Of a stretch of DNA of 64,000 nt, positions 53,876 through 62,600 are shown piece after piece (positions within the stretch are counted from its first letter, which is position 1; the number at the start of each line of letters is the position of its first letter). Origin of the DNA: Pseudomonas alkylphenolica (GTDB lineage Bacteria > Pseudomonadota > Gammaproteobacteria > Pseudomonadales > Pseudomonadaceae); contig NZ_JADUCM010000004.1 of NCBI RefSeq assembly GCF_016009175.1, positions 1 through 64,000 on the forward strand, in the 5' to 3' direction. Below the pieces are notes generated by a model. That model saw only the letters and a program-made list of their open reading frames with translations. It searched no databases and was not told the DNA's origin. The position numbers were made by a program, and so were the translations under genes.

Positions 53876-54122
53876 GCTGGTGTACGCGGGCAACAAGGCC
53901 CTGTACCTGATCCTGTTGTTGGTGGCCTGGCCCGTGGTGGTGGCCACGGTCGTGGGGTTGCTGGTGGGTCTGTTCCAGACCGTCACCCAACTGCAGGAGC
54001 AGACGTTGCCGTTCGGCTTCAAGCTGCTGGCGGTTTCGATCTGCCTGTTCTTGCTGTCCGGCTGGTACGGTGAGGTGTTGCTGGGCTTCAGTCGCGAAGT
54101 ATTGCAGCTGGCGTTGCGCTGA
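53868..54122 (+). CDS. spaQ: Type III export apparatus protein SpaQ (SctS)
   Basis: An 84-residue, two-helix FliQ-family protein, [20 protein letters not shown] followed by [20 protein letters not shown] and [17 protein letters not shown], very close to Salmonella SpaQ. ATG 53868 is preferred to the TTG at 53862, matching the family N-terminus. It overlaps spaP and shares its stop (TGA) with the start of spaR. Confidence 0.95.
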   Translation: MGELVYAGNKALYLILLLVAWPVVVATVVGLLVGLFQTVTQLQEQTLPFGFKLLAVSICLFLLSGWYGEVLLGFSREVLQLALR

Positions 54123-54901
54123 TGGGCGCCGGGCTGTTTTTTGAACTGTATGGCCTGATGGCGACGGCGCTACTGGGCGTGGCGCGGCTGGCGCCGCTGT
54201 TCTTCATGTTGCCCTTTCTCAACAGTGGCGTATTGACCGGGGCACCTCGCCAGGCCGTGTTGTTTCTTCTGGCCCTGGCGTTGACACCGCTGATCGGTGA
54301 GCAATTGCCCGCGCTCGACAGCCTGGCGTTTCTCGGCCTGCTGCTATGCGAAGCGGGCATCGGTACGCTGCTGGGCTGCCTGTTGTGCTGGCCGTTCTGG
54401 GTCCTGCATGCCATGGGCAACCTGATCGACAACCAGCGCGGGGCCATGCTCAGCAACGTCCTCGATCCGGCCAACGGTGTCGACAACTCGGAGCTGGCAA
54501 CCTTCCTTCAGCTGTTTGCCGCCGTGCTCTACCTTGAAGGGGGCGGGCTGTTGCTGATGCTCGACGCTATCACCCTGAGTTACCAGCTCTGTGATCCCGG
54601 GAGGGCCTGCGGATTTTCCTTGCCGGCGATGGCTGCGCTGCTGGATGCCATCGTCGCCAAGACCCTGGCGATCAGCGCGCCGGTGGTCGCAGCCATGCTG
54701 CTCAGCGAAGCCCTGCTCGGACTGCTGTCGCGTTATGCCCAACAGATGAACGCGTTCTCTGTTTCGCTGACGATCAAGAGCCTGGTCGCCCTGGTGGTAC
54801 TGCTTCTGTACTTCGGCTCGCATGTGCCCGCGGAGGTCATGGGGATGGCAGATGCGCCCCGGTACCTGCCGCAGTACCTGCAGACAGAGGCGTTGCGCTG
54901 A
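54122..54901 (+). CDS. spaR: Type III export apparatus protein SpaR (SctT)
   Basis: A 259-residue FliR-family membrane protein with about six helices. Recognisable segments are ARLAPLFFMLPFLNSGVLTG, HAMGNLIDNQRGAMLSNVLD and LSEALLGLLSRYAQQMNAFS. It completes the SpaPQR pore of the export gate. It overlaps spaQ and spaS by one to a few bases. Confidence 0.95.
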   Translation: MGAGLFFELYGLMATALLGVARLAPLFFMLPFLNSGVLTGAPRQAVLFLLALALTPLIGEQLPALDSLAFLGLLLCEAGIGTLLGCLLCWPFWVLHAMGNLIDNQRGAMLSNVLDPANGVDNSELATFLQLFAAVLYLEGGGLLLMLDAITLSYQLCDPGRACGFSLPAMAALLDAIVAKTLAISAPVVAAMLLSEALLGLLSRYAQQMNAFSVSLTIKSLVALVVLLLYFGSHVPAEVMGMADAPRYLPQYLQTEALR

Positions 54902-55935
54902 TGTCGGCCAGCGCTTCGAAAACCGAGAAGCCCACCGCAAAGCGCCTGCGCGATGCCGCACGTAAAGGCCAGACCTTCAAGGCGCGTGACGTGCTGACCA
55001 GCTGCATGATGTTGCTGGGGCTTGCGGCCATGCTCAATGACACCAGGCTGCTGGAAATCATGGAGGTGTATCGGCGTATCCTGGCCGGGGGCCTTGAGGA
55101 TGATCTGGCGCGCTACTCGGCCAGCCTGCTGCGCCTGGCTTTGGAACTGATTGTGCCTGTGGTCGTGGTTTGCATCCTTGGTGGTGCCATACCAGCCCTG
55201 CTGCAAAGCGGTTTTCGCCTGGCCAGCGAAGCCCTGAAACTCAATCTGGGCGCCTTGAACCCGATCAACGGCTTCAAGAAACTGTTCAGTGTGCGAACCG
55301 TCAAGGACACGCTCAAAGCGCTGCTGTACCTGGGCTGCTTTGCCCTTGCCCTGTGCATTGTCTGGTGGCAATACCGGGCGTTGTTGTTCGCCCAGTTGCA
55401 TGCCTCACCGCTGGCGTTGCTGGCGATCTGGGGCGAACTGCTGTTGGCCCTGTTCCTGACCATCCTGGGTTGTATCGTGCTCGTGGTGGTGCTCGATGCC
55501 CTGCTCGAGTACTGGCTGTTCATGCGCGAGATGAAGATGGACCGGCATTCAGTCAAGCGCGAACACAAGGAGCAGGACGGCGATCCACACATCAAGGGCA
55601 AACGTCGTCAGCTGCACCAGGAACTGCTCAACGAACAGGTTCGTTCCGACATCCGCAATTCACGGATGATCCTCGCCAACCCGACCCATATCGCCATCGG
55701 CATCTACTTTCGCCCAGAGGTCAGCCTGCTGCCGTTCATTTCGCTGATCGAGACCAATCAGCGGGCCCTGGCGGTGCGGACTTACGCTGAAGAAGTCGGG
55801 GTGCCGGTGATTACCGACATCAATCTGGCCCGGCGTATTTTCAAAACCCATCGGCGTTACAGCTTCCTGCAAGTTCAGGAGGTCGAGCAGGTGCTGCGTC
55901 TATTGGTCTGGCTCGAGCAGGTCGAGCAGGCTTGA
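54901..55935 (+). CDS. spaS: Type III export switch protein SpaS (SctU)
   Basis: A 344-residue FlhB-family membrane protein that autocleaves at NPTH (residues 260-263, Asn codon 55678-55680), inside ILANPTHIAIGIYF. Four N-terminal helices are followed by a cytoplasmic domain (REMKMDRHSVKREHKEQDGD). Cleavage is needed for the switch from needle to translocator secretion. The motif is intact, so it should be functional. It is the last gene of the first cluster, with an 80-base gap before sicA. Confidence 0.95.
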   Translation: MSASASKTEKPTAKRLRDAARKGQTFKARDVLTSCMMLLGLAAMLNDTRLLEIMEVYRRILAGGLEDDLARYSASLLRLALELIVPVVVVCILGGAIPALLQSGFRLASEALKLNLGALNPINGFKKLFSVRTVKDTLKALLYLGCFALALCIVWWQYRALLFAQLHASPLALLAIWGELLLALFLTILGCIVLVVVLDALLEYWLFMREMKMDRHSVKREHKEQDGDPHIKGKRRQLHQELLNEQVRSDIRNSRMILANPTHIAIGIYFRPEVSLLPFISLIETNQRALAVRTYAEEVGVPVITDINLARRIFKTHRRYSFLQVQEVEQVLRLLVWLEQVEQA

Positions 55936-56015
55936 GCCCATGAAATGAGCGTTATCTGGCAGCGACCCGTGCAACGTTCTGGCCCAATGCAAGGGTCAGG
56001 TTCGAGGAGGTTTCG

Positions 56016-56495
56016 ATGAAAGGCGATAACACACTGGATGAGGCCACTGCTGTCGGGGTGGTGGAGGCGGTGATGGCTGGTGCCAGTCTCAAAGACCTGC
56101 ATGGCCTGGACGATGCGCAGATGGACAACCTCTACGCCTTTGCCTACCAGTTCTACGAGCAGGGCCGTCTTGACGATGCGCAGAGGCTTTTCCATTTTCT
56201 GTGTATCTACGACTTCTACAACTCGCAGTACTGGATGGGCCTGGCAGCGGTGCACCAACTCAAACGCGATTACGCCAAGGCCGTTGATCTGTATGCCGTT
56301 GCCTTTGCCCAGGGTCGCAAGGACTACCGCCCGTTGTTTCACAGTGGCCAGTGCCAGTTGGCGCTGGGCAAGCCGGGTAAAGCCCGGTTGTGCTTCGAAT
56401 ATGTGCTCAAAGACAGCGACGACCCTCAGTTGAAGACACAAGCGCAAGCCGGGCTCGAAGCGCTGGATGCCCTGCGTGCCAATGAAAAGGAGTAG
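56016..56495 (+). CDS. sicA: Class II chaperone SicA (IpgC/LcrH-like)
   Basis: A 159-residue TPR protein, which would bind the two pore-forming translocators and, with InvF, act as a transcriptional coactivator. Visible TPR phrases are LYAFAYQFYEQGRLDDAQRL, YWMGLAAVHQLKRDYAKAVD and CQLALGKPGKARLCFEYVLK. It opens the translocator operon; the ribosome site GAGGAGG lies right before the ATG. It lies 6 bases before sipB. Confidence 0.93.
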   Translation: MKGDNTLDEATAVGVVEAVMAGASLKDLHGLDDAQMDNLYAFAYQFYEQGRLDDAQRLFHFLCIYDFYNSQYWMGLAAVHQLKRDYAKAVDLYAVAFAQGRKDYRPLFHSGQCQLALGKPGKARLCFEYVLKDSDDPQLKTQAQAGLEALDALRANEKE

Positions 56496-56501
56496 TAACA
56501 A

Positions 56502-58229
56502 GTGTTCATAAACCCCTTGAGTCGCGTCGCCGATATCTCATCCGTCTATGCCAGCGCTGCCAGCGCGGCAGCGCGTACGCTTGAATATGCGCATATCGCC
56601 GCAAAGGCCTTGGCTTCGGTCAGTCATGCCGGCAGCGGCCGGTCGATCGCTGGTCGCCCGCAGTTGACGCCGCCTGCAGCACAGCAGCCTGGTAGCCAGG
56701 CAAGCTACATCGAGCTGATGGCGGCGATCAGCGAGTTACTGGGCGAGTCTGAGAATTACAAGCTCAAGCAACGGCTGGAGCTGCAGCTGAGCAAGTACAG
56801 CACCGCTGCGCAAGGGTATGCACAACTTTCCGCTGACTTTGCAGCGGCGGTTGAAGCGCTGGAAGCGGCTGAAACTGATGTGCAGGTCAGCCAGCAACAG
56901 GTGGCCCAGGCCCATGAGCGAGTCGAACACACCCGGCAGAAGGTGCAGGCCAGCGAAGAACGGCTGGCCGGCCTGGCGCCGGGAACACCTGAACATGAGG
57001 CCGAGCGGGCACTTATGCAGTCGCTGCTGGGCCAGCTGCAAGCGGGTGAGGGGCTCTTGCAGACCACGCTCGCGCAGCATCGCCAATTAGTGGCGGTCGC
57101 CGACCAGGCTGCCATCAGGGCGCAAGAGAAAATCGCCCAGGTGCAACAGGCCGGGATCACCGGGGACGTCGTCAAAAGCGCTGCCCAGCGCTTGCTCAAC
57201 ACGTCTGGCCAGGCGTTGCTCATGCGCTTGCAGATCATCGAACTGCTGGGTGAGTCCGCTGAGGAAATGGAGCGGTTCAGCCAAGAGCTGTTTCTGCAGC
57301 TGCAAAAGCAGATCCAGGAACACATGAAACTTGAATCTGAAAAATACCTCGAGGAGTTGCGCAAGGCAGAAGCCGCGCAGAAAACCGGCAATTGCCTGAG
57401 CAAATTGCTGGGTCCGCTGATCGCCATTGCCGCAACTATCGTCGGTGCAGTGGTCACCGCAGCTTCGGCCGGAGTCATGACCGGTGTCGCCGTCGCTCTG
57501 GTAGGTCTGGCCGTGATGGCTACCGACAAGCTGGTCGAGCACGCCTCGGGGGTATCGATCATGGGTGAGGTGAGCAAGCCGCTGATGAAGGTCGTGCAAG
57601 AGGCGATCAAGTTGTTCACCCAGATGTACGCCGAGGTGCTCAAAGGCCTGGGGGTCTTCAGTGAGAAGACGGCGCAACGGATCGCCGAGATCGGCGGGAT
57701 GATTGCCGGCATCGTCGCCACCATTGCTGCCGTGGCACTGGCGGTGGTGGGCGCCGGCTCGGTGGTGGGGTCGGTCATTGCCAAGGTTGCGACGAAGATC
57801 GGCGAGATGATCAGCAAGATGCTGCCGACCCTGGTGCAGTTCCTGCAGCAGGCGGCCAGCACCGCAGGCCGTAGCCTGACCCAGGCCTTGGCCAAACTGA
57901 GCCATGCGCTGGGCCTGAACCTGAACAAAGCCACGGTTTCGCTGTACGCGACTCGCGCCGAAATGCTGCTTGGCGTCGCGGAAGTCGGCAGTGTGGCTGC
58001 GCAGTCGGCCTATCAGGTAAAGGGGGCGGAGCATCTGAAAACGGCCGGATACAGCCAGGCCGAAACGGAGCTCTCCCGTATCTTAAGTGAGGCGATGAGC
58101 CAGCACATGGGCGAGTTCATCGAGCGCTTCGGTAAGGCCATGCAGGTGTGTGTGCAGGAGGTGGCGAAGTTGCTGCAGGACGTGCTGCATCGCACCTCGA
58201 ACAGTCAGCACATGGCCAGGAATATTTGA
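56502..58229 (+). CDS. sipB: Type III translocator SipB (IpaB-like)
   Basis: A 575-residue pore-forming translocator with a GTG start (56502), 9 bases after AAGGAG. N-terminal coiled coils (residues about 60-260) are followed by two hydrophobic regions, about 302-345 (IAIAATIVGAVVTAASAGVM) and 396-432 (IAGIVATIAAVALAVVGAGS), and a helical C-terminus. Salmonella SipB has 593 residues. It inserts with SipC into host membranes to form the translocon. Confidence 0.93.
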   Translation: MFINPLSRVADISSVYASAASAAARTLEYAHIAAKALASVSHAGSGRSIAGRPQLTPPAAQQPGSQASYIELMAAISELLGESENYKLKQRLELQLSKYSTAAQGYAQLSADFAAAVEALEAAETDVQVSQQQVAQAHERVEHTRQKVQASEERLAGLAPGTPEHEAERALMQSLLGQLQAGEGLLQTTLAQHRQLVAVADQAAIRAQEKIAQVQQAGITGDVVKSAAQRLLNTSGQALLMRLQIIELLGESAEEMERFSQELFLQLQKQIQEHMKLESEKYLEELRKAEAAQKTGNCLSKLLGPLIAIAATIVGAVVTAASAGVMTGVAVALVGLAVMATDKLVEHASGVSIMGEVSKPLMKVVQEAIKLFTQMYAEVLKGLGVFSEKTAQRIAEIGGMIAGIVATIAAVALAVVGAGSVVGSVIAKVATKIGEMISKMLPTLVQFLQQAASTAGRSLTQALAKLSHALGLNLNKATVSLYATRAEMLLGVAEVGSVAAQSAYQVKGAEHLKTAGYSQAETELSRILSEAMSQHMGEFIERFGKAMQVCVQEVAKLLQDVLHRTSNSQHMARNI

Positions 58230-58239
58230 AGGAGCATTC

Positions 58240-59289
58240 ATGACCACTCTCAACGTAACGTCACCTTCAACCAGGGTGCTGACCGACCTCATCAAGCCTG
58301 ACACTGATTCACGCGGGATCATGAAAGCGCCGGATCCGACACAAGTGGAAAACCAGGTTCTGAGCGCGTCAGCCTTGCCCTGGGCACTTCCTCACATGCA
58401 GCAATTAATGAGTACCGAAGACTGGACCTCGCGTGAGAAGGAACTGGCCTTCGAGGTGTTCAAGCGCACCCTGGATGAGCCTGAACTCGACAGGCCGGGA
58501 TTTGATCCGGGCGCCTGGGAAAACCATGTGGGTGTTCTGCTCGACGCGGTCATTGCGATGAACGTTGCGCGCCTGGCCAACGCCCAACTTCGTGGCCACT
58601 ACACCCTTGTCAGTGCCGAAGCGGCCAAGGCTCAGGGCGAAGCGATACGCGAGGCGGGGGACGCGCAACTGAAAAGTGCCTTCAGTGGCGCTGCGGTGAA
58701 CACTGTCTTTTCGTTGAGTGGCGCCGCCCTCAATCTCAAAGGGCTGGCAGGCAAGCATGCGGATATCAGCGTGCACAAGCGCAATGCCATGGAGGCCGGC
58801 AATATTGCCGGCGATCTACAGGTTCAGCGTGCGCGCAGTGATTTCGAGCCTGGTGTGCCAACCCAGGTGCGGACCCTGGACGATGCCGGCAAGCCGGGGG
58901 CTACCGACTTCACTCCCAAGGGGCGTACTGCCAGCCCGGAAGAGCTGGCCTGGTTTGACAGCGAAATCCAAAAGGCGCAGAAGCAGGTCCGGCAATCGGA
59001 ATGGCAGAGCCTGATGAACGAGAAGGGCTATCTCAAGCCACAGCTCTACGGACAGCTGCTCAGCTCATTGGCGGCGACCGGCAGCAATGCCGTATCGAGC
59101 ATGGTACGCCTCGATGAATATGCTGCCCGTGAGCGTGAACTGCAGCAGCAGAGTGCACACACGATAACAAAGGGGCTGGCGGATGAGGTGGGGCAGAAAG
59201 ACGCCGCTGATAGCAACTTGTTGAACAAGTTGATGGAGATGGTCTTGCAGATCATGCAGTCGCGTGCTGCAGCATCGGCCATTCGTTGA
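58240..59289 (+). CDS. sipC: Type III translocator SipC (IpaC-like)
   Basis: A 349-residue second translocator. ATG 58240 follows AAGGAG at 6 bases; an upstream frame start is within sipB. It has one hydrophobic region (about residues 145-170, FSGAAVNTVFSLSGAALNL) and a helical C-terminus (SNLLNKLMEMVLQIMQSRAA). In Salmonella SipC also nucleates actin; whether this protein does so is unknown, since sequence similarity outside the core is not evident. It pairs with SipB. Confidence 0.88.
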   Translation: MTTLNVTSPSTRVLTDLIKPDTDSRGIMKAPDPTQVENQVLSASALPWALPHMQQLMSTEDWTSREKELAFEVFKRTLDEPELDRPGFDPGAWENHVGVLLDAVIAMNVARLANAQLRGHYTLVSAEAAKAQGEAIREAGDAQLKSAFSGAAVNTVFSLSGAALNLKGLAGKHADISVHKRNAMEAGNIAGDLQVQRARSDFEPGVPTQVRTLDDAGKPGATDFTPKGRTASPEELAWFDSEIQKAQKQVRQSEWQSLMNEKGYLKPQLYGQLLSSLAATGSNAVSSMVRLDEYAARERELQQQSAHTITKGLADEVGQKDAADSNLLNKLMEMVLQIMQSRAAASAIR

Positions 59290-59300
59290 TTGGGGGAGTT

Positions 59301-60233
59301 ATGAGCATTCTGGGTGTCACGACATTTACTCCTGCGATGCTGTCGTCATCGGTGGGCGTGAACGATCCATGGCCGACTGGCACAGCGGCCAAAGCAAAGG
59401 CCATGCTGGCGGACCTGGCTCAGGAGCAATTTGAACTGACCAGCCAACAGTTGGCGCCCATTTCGGCCGCATCGATACCGTTGTCCTCGGCAGCCGTGAA
59501 CGATCCATGGCTTTCAAGCGTAATGGCCATTGAAACACTTGTGGCCCCGGCTCTGGAACAACTTGATTTGACCCGCCAACCCCGCCCTGGGCTCAGCCTG
59601 CTGGAGGTGCAGGCGGGCGTCGAGTTCTTTGAAAAATTGATCGACCTGATCGGCTTGATCAAGGAAAAGTATCTGGGTCCATACACCCATATACTCGAAA
59701 GCTATCAGAAGTTCTTTGCGGCCTTCACCAGCAAGATCACCAGTGAAATGCAGTGGTGGATCGGCAGTGCCGATGAGGGCAAGAAAGTCACGATCAATGG
59801 TGGTGTGTTCCATCGGGAACTCGACAAGTTGATACGCGATTTCTCCTTGCCTAATGCTGCTGCCGTACTGTTCCCTGAACCGGGCCATCCTGCGGCAACC
59901 CTGGAGGAGGCGCAGAAGTGGCAGGCTGCTCTGGGCCTACCGGCCAGCTCGGTACAGCGGCTGCCAACGGGCGGCTATGGGGTGGTCATGGACCTGGCGC
60001 CGATCAAGGCAATCAAGGCGGGTACCCCGAGCACCTATCAGGTTTGGGATACTGCCAGGTTCCAGGCCTGGCAGCACGGCTTCAACGCTCAGGAAGAGAG
60101 CATGAAGAATCAACTGCAGTCCTTCACCCAGAAATTCTCCAACGCCAACAGCTACCACGACACCTTCAACAGGACCCTGTCGGCACACTTGAAGGACTAC
60201 ACCGATTTGCTCAAGCACATGAGCACCTTATGA
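59301..60233 (+). CDS. sipD: Needle-tip protein SipD (IpaD-like)
   Basis: A 310-residue tip protein with a central coiled coil (FFEKLIDLIGLIKEKYLGPYTHI, quoted to FFEKLIDLIGLIKEKYLGPY) and the C-terminal helix typical of IpaD/SipD (QLQSFTQKFSNANSYHDTFN). The N-terminal ~80 residues contain two copies of a VNDPW-bearing segment (59356 and 59494 areas), probably a chaperone-like self-folding region. ATG 59301 lies just after GGGGGAG; a TTG at 59286 is less likely. Its stop overlaps the iacP start. Confidence 0.9.
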   Translation: MSILGVTTFTPAMLSSSVGVNDPWPTGTAAKAKAMLADLAQEQFELTSQQLAPISAASIPLSSAAVNDPWLSSVMAIETLVAPALEQLDLTRQPRPGLSLLEVQAGVEFFEKLIDLIGLIKEKYLGPYTHILESYQKFFAAFTSKITSEMQWWIGSADEGKKVTINGGVFHRELDKLIRDFSLPNAAAVLFPEPGHPAATLEEAQKWQAALGLPASSVQRLPTGGYGVVMDLAPIKAIKAGTPSTYQVWDTARFQAWQHGFNAQEESMKNQLQSFTQKFSNANSYHDTFNRTLSAHLKDYTDLLKHMSTL

Positions 60234-60484
60234 GTAGCGACCTTGAGCAACGGGTGATTGCCGTGCTGGCTGCCTGCCTGGGAAGCGATGGTCAGCGCAT
60301 CGCGCCTGGCGCCGACCTGGTACATGACCTGGGCTGTGATTCGCTGACCATCGTCGAGATGGTCGAAGCGCTCAATGAGTGCTTCGACCGGCAGTTGGAC
60401 CCAGGGTCGATCAGGCACTGGCGGCGTGTCAGTGATGTGGTACGAACGGTTGAGCAGGCGCTAGCGAGCTGTTCGGTCGAATAG
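60230..60484 (+). CDS. iacP: Acyl carrier protein IacP
   Basis: An 84-residue acyl carrier protein with the attachment motif LGCDSLTIVEMVEAL; the serine of DSL would carry 4'-phosphopantetheine. In Salmonella IacP follows sipA and influences secretion of translocators and lipid-linked modification of effectors. It follows sipD here without sipA. It begins with the 4-base overlap at the sipD stop and is the last gene of the translocator operon. Confidence 0.92.
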   Translation: MSSDLEQRVIAVLAACLGSDGQRIAPGADLVHDLGCDSLTIVEMVEALNECFDRQLDPGSIRHWRRVSDVVRTVEQALASCSVE

Positions 60485-60614
60485 TCCTACGTGTTTCTGT
60501 GGATTTACTGCGGTACGGTCGTGGGCCGAATCCTACATTTTTAAAGGGAACAAGTTCCTATAGTTGTCTGCCTGCAAGCCGTCCAAGGTGCGCTTGCACT
60601 GAATGTGATGAGCG
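60485..60614 (+). promoter_or_regulatory. Promoter region upstream of the hilA-like gene
   Basis: 130 bases of lower GC (TTTTTAAAGGGAACAAGTTC is included) between iacP and the regulator gene. No HilA-box-like repeat is seen here, which argues for another input. No specific motif was identified. Confidence 0.4.
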
Positions 60615-61388
60615 ATGGCAGGCGCTAGCCCGATGACAGCCTTTTACGGTCCCCCCGATACACTCGCCTATGCCTTCGAGGGTTGGCGCCTGTGCCCTGA
60701 CGGTATGCTATGGCAAGCTGGCCGTGGCCAGCACCTGCCGCCCAAGGAGCGGCAGGTGCTGCGCCTGCTGCTGGCCAATGCCGGTCGGCTGGTGTCCAAG
60801 GACAGTTTGCTGGATGCTGTGTGGCCTGGGATGGACACCGCCGAAGAATCACTGACCCGCTGCATCTGCGTGCTGCGCAAGCTGTTCAAGGAGCATCGAC
60901 ACCTGATCGTCACGGTCTACGGCCGGGGATACCGGTTCAATGGTCAGGTGCGGCGCCTGGCAGGCTTGCCCGACAGTCCCCCGAGATTGCCTACCTTGGC
61001 CATTCTGCCGTTTCGCGGCCAGTTGCCGCGCGAGATGTTGATGCTCAACGAAACCCTCAAGTGCCTGGTGCGCAAAACCTTGAGTCAACGGGTCGAACTG
61101 TTGTCGTTCTCGGTGGCCAGTCTGTGCGCAACACCGCTGGAAGCCATCGACCTGATCGAATGCCTGGCGCCCGGCCATTACTTGTGCGGTTTTTGCATCG
61201 ATACCGAAGGGCGTTATCAATTGGCGGTCGAGCTGGTCAGCGGGCATGACCATCGAATAGTGGATTGCCGTCTGTTCACGGGTTGCGAGCAACAAGTGCT
61301 GGATCAGTTGCTCGGTTTTCTCGACGCCTACTTCCCCTCGTCTCCAGTGGCGCTCAGGGAGCCATCAGATTTTCATCAGGATCGCTGA
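60615..61388 (+). CDS. Short HilA-like transcriptional regulator
   Basis: A 257-residue protein with an OmpR/ToxR-type winged helix at residues about 35-115: LPPKERQVLRLLLANAGRLV, VSKDSLLDAVWPGMDTAEES, then SLTRCICVLRKLF and YGRGYRF. A following domain (LAILPFRGQLPREMLMLNET to the C-terminus) resembles the CadC/HilA alpha-beta region. Salmonella HilA is 553 residues, with a TPR C-terminal part that is absent here. No membrane segment is seen. It sits directly upstream of prgH, and its last codons contain the HilA-box-like element at 61363. It is the best candidate for the protein recognising that motif. ATG 60615 or 60633 are both possible starts. Confidence 0.78.
   Translation: MAGASPMTAFYGPPDTLAYAFEGWRLCPDGMLWQAGRGQHLPPKERQVLRLLLANAGRLVSKDSLLDAVWPGMDTAEESLTRCICVLRKLFKEHRHLIVTVYGRGYRFNGQVRRLAGLPDSPPRLPTLAILPFRGQLPREMLMLNETLKCLVRKTLSQRVELLSFSVASLCATPLEAIDLIECLAPGHYLCGFCIDTEGRYQLAVELVSGHDHRIVDCRLFTGCEQQVLDQLLGFLDAYFPSSPVALREPSDFHQDR
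61363..61384 (+). promoter_or_regulatory. HilA-box-like direct repeat upstream of prgH
   Basis: CATCAG-ATTTT-CATCAG-GATCG, lying inside the last codons of the hilA-like gene and ending 64 bases before the prgH start. It matches the invF element at 20 of 22 positions, with the same spacing and distance to the gene start. Confidence 0.78.
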
Positions 61389-61448
61389 CACTGGCTGCCT
61401 CACACTTTGCATTGTTCGTGTTCGTTCACGTCTTTCAAAGGTGCCGGT

Positions 61449-62597
61449 ATGCAAGAAGCCGCGACAGATTCCTGCGTAATGCGCGTGTTCAATGGCCCGA
61501 TGGCAGGGTGCGAGTTTTTCCTGGCGGCGGGTATTACCCAGGTAATGGTCGGGACGGCTGCCGAAGTGGCATCGGTCACCGGGCAGGGTACGGGATCGTC
61601 ACAGGTGTTGTTCATTGCGCTGGACCAGGAGGCTTGCAGTTTCGAGGTCATGGTTGAGGCCCCGGGCATACACGGGATACGGGGCCGGCTGTTGCAGGCC
61701 CCGCCTGCGCCATGGCAGCAGTGGCCGATGCAGCAACAGCAGCAGGTCGGTGGATTGCAGATCGCCTTTCGCTTGAACTCACAAGCCTGGTGCCTGCAGC
61801 AGGCGCCAGCAACATCGCTGCGCTGGAACAGCGGGTACGGCTCGATGCACAAAGTCGCTGGCGTGTTTGCGCTGTGCCTGTTGTTGACGTCGGTCGCTGT
61901 CTGGTCGTTGCCTGATCGCACGGTCTCTGCGCAGCAGCAGAGCGTTTCGGTACTGGTCGATGCTCATGCGCCAGTGTTGCAAGGACGAGATCAGCTGATC
62001 TACGTGCTGGTCGATTCACAGCGTGAGGCAACCTGGACCCGCCAGGTGCTGATGCGTCATCAACTGGAGGGGGTTGCGATCCTTGTCACGGCCCAGGAGC
62101 AGCAACGGCTGGAGCGGCAATTCCTGGCGCTCGAGCCCGGCCTGGCGATTCGGCTGCTTGACCTGAACGTGCCGCAACACCCCGTGCTGGTGCTTGCCGG
62201 CGAGCCACCGGAGCAAAGGCTTAAGGAGCGTCTCGAGCAACATTTGCTGCGGATTGCGCCCTACGCCGAACACCTGGAATTTCGCCTGCAGGACGACCGT
62301 GCCAGTGTCGCACAGGCCGTTGCCGGCCTGCGTCAGACGGGGGTGCCATTCCAGCGTGAAGACACGTCGGGCAGTGTTGCCCTGCGCATCGAAGGCAACC
62401 TGCAGGACAGCCAGCTGGAGGCCGTACGGCGCTTCATTCGCGGCTTCGAACAGCAGTGGGGCACACGTTTCGTGCACTTTTCCATCGTACTTCAGGACGA
62501 CCGGTTCAAGGGCCTTTCGTATCAGGTTGGCGAGCAGGGGTATAGCAAGCCCTCGTCAACCTCCTGGCAATTTCAATCCATCCATACAGGTACTTGA
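61449..62597 (+). CDS. prgH: Type III inner ring protein PrgH (SctD)
   Basis: A 382-residue inner-membrane ring protein, near PrgH (392). An N-terminal cytoplasmic FHA-like domain (MRVFNGPMAGCEFFLAAGIT) is followed by one membrane helix near residues 136-153 (VAGVFALCLLLTSVAVWSL) and a periplasmic region of ring-building modules (LRQTGVPFQREDTSGSVALR). ATG 61449 is chosen by AAAGGTG at good spacing; the longer frame is weaker. It opens the needle-complex operon. Confidence 0.92.
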   Translation: MQEAATDSCVMRVFNGPMAGCEFFLAAGITQVMVGTAAEVASVTGQGTGSSQVLFIALDQEACSFEVMVEAPGIHGIRGRLLQAPPAPWQQWPMQQQQQVGGLQIAFRLNSQAWCLQQAPATSLRWNSGYGSMHKVAGVFALCLLLTSVAVWSLPDRTVSAQQQSVSVLVDAHAPVLQGRDQLIYVLVDSQREATWTRQVLMRHQLEGVAILVTAQEQQRLERQFLALEPGLAIRLLDLNVPQHPVLVLAGEPPEQRLKERLEQHLLRIAPYAEHLEFRLQDDRASVAQAVAGLRQTGVPFQREDTSGSVALRIEGNLQDSQLEAVRRFIRGFEQQWGTRFVHFSIVLQDDRFKGLSYQVGEQGYSKPSSTSWQFQSIHTGT

Positions 62598-62600
62598 GCC

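Noticed and set aside
53204..55935. Flagellar export genes (FliP, FliQ, FliR, FlhB) as an alternative reading of spaP to spaS
   Set aside because: They lie with a secretin, needle, tip and translocator genes in SPI-1 order, and SpaQ matches the type III virulence form closely.
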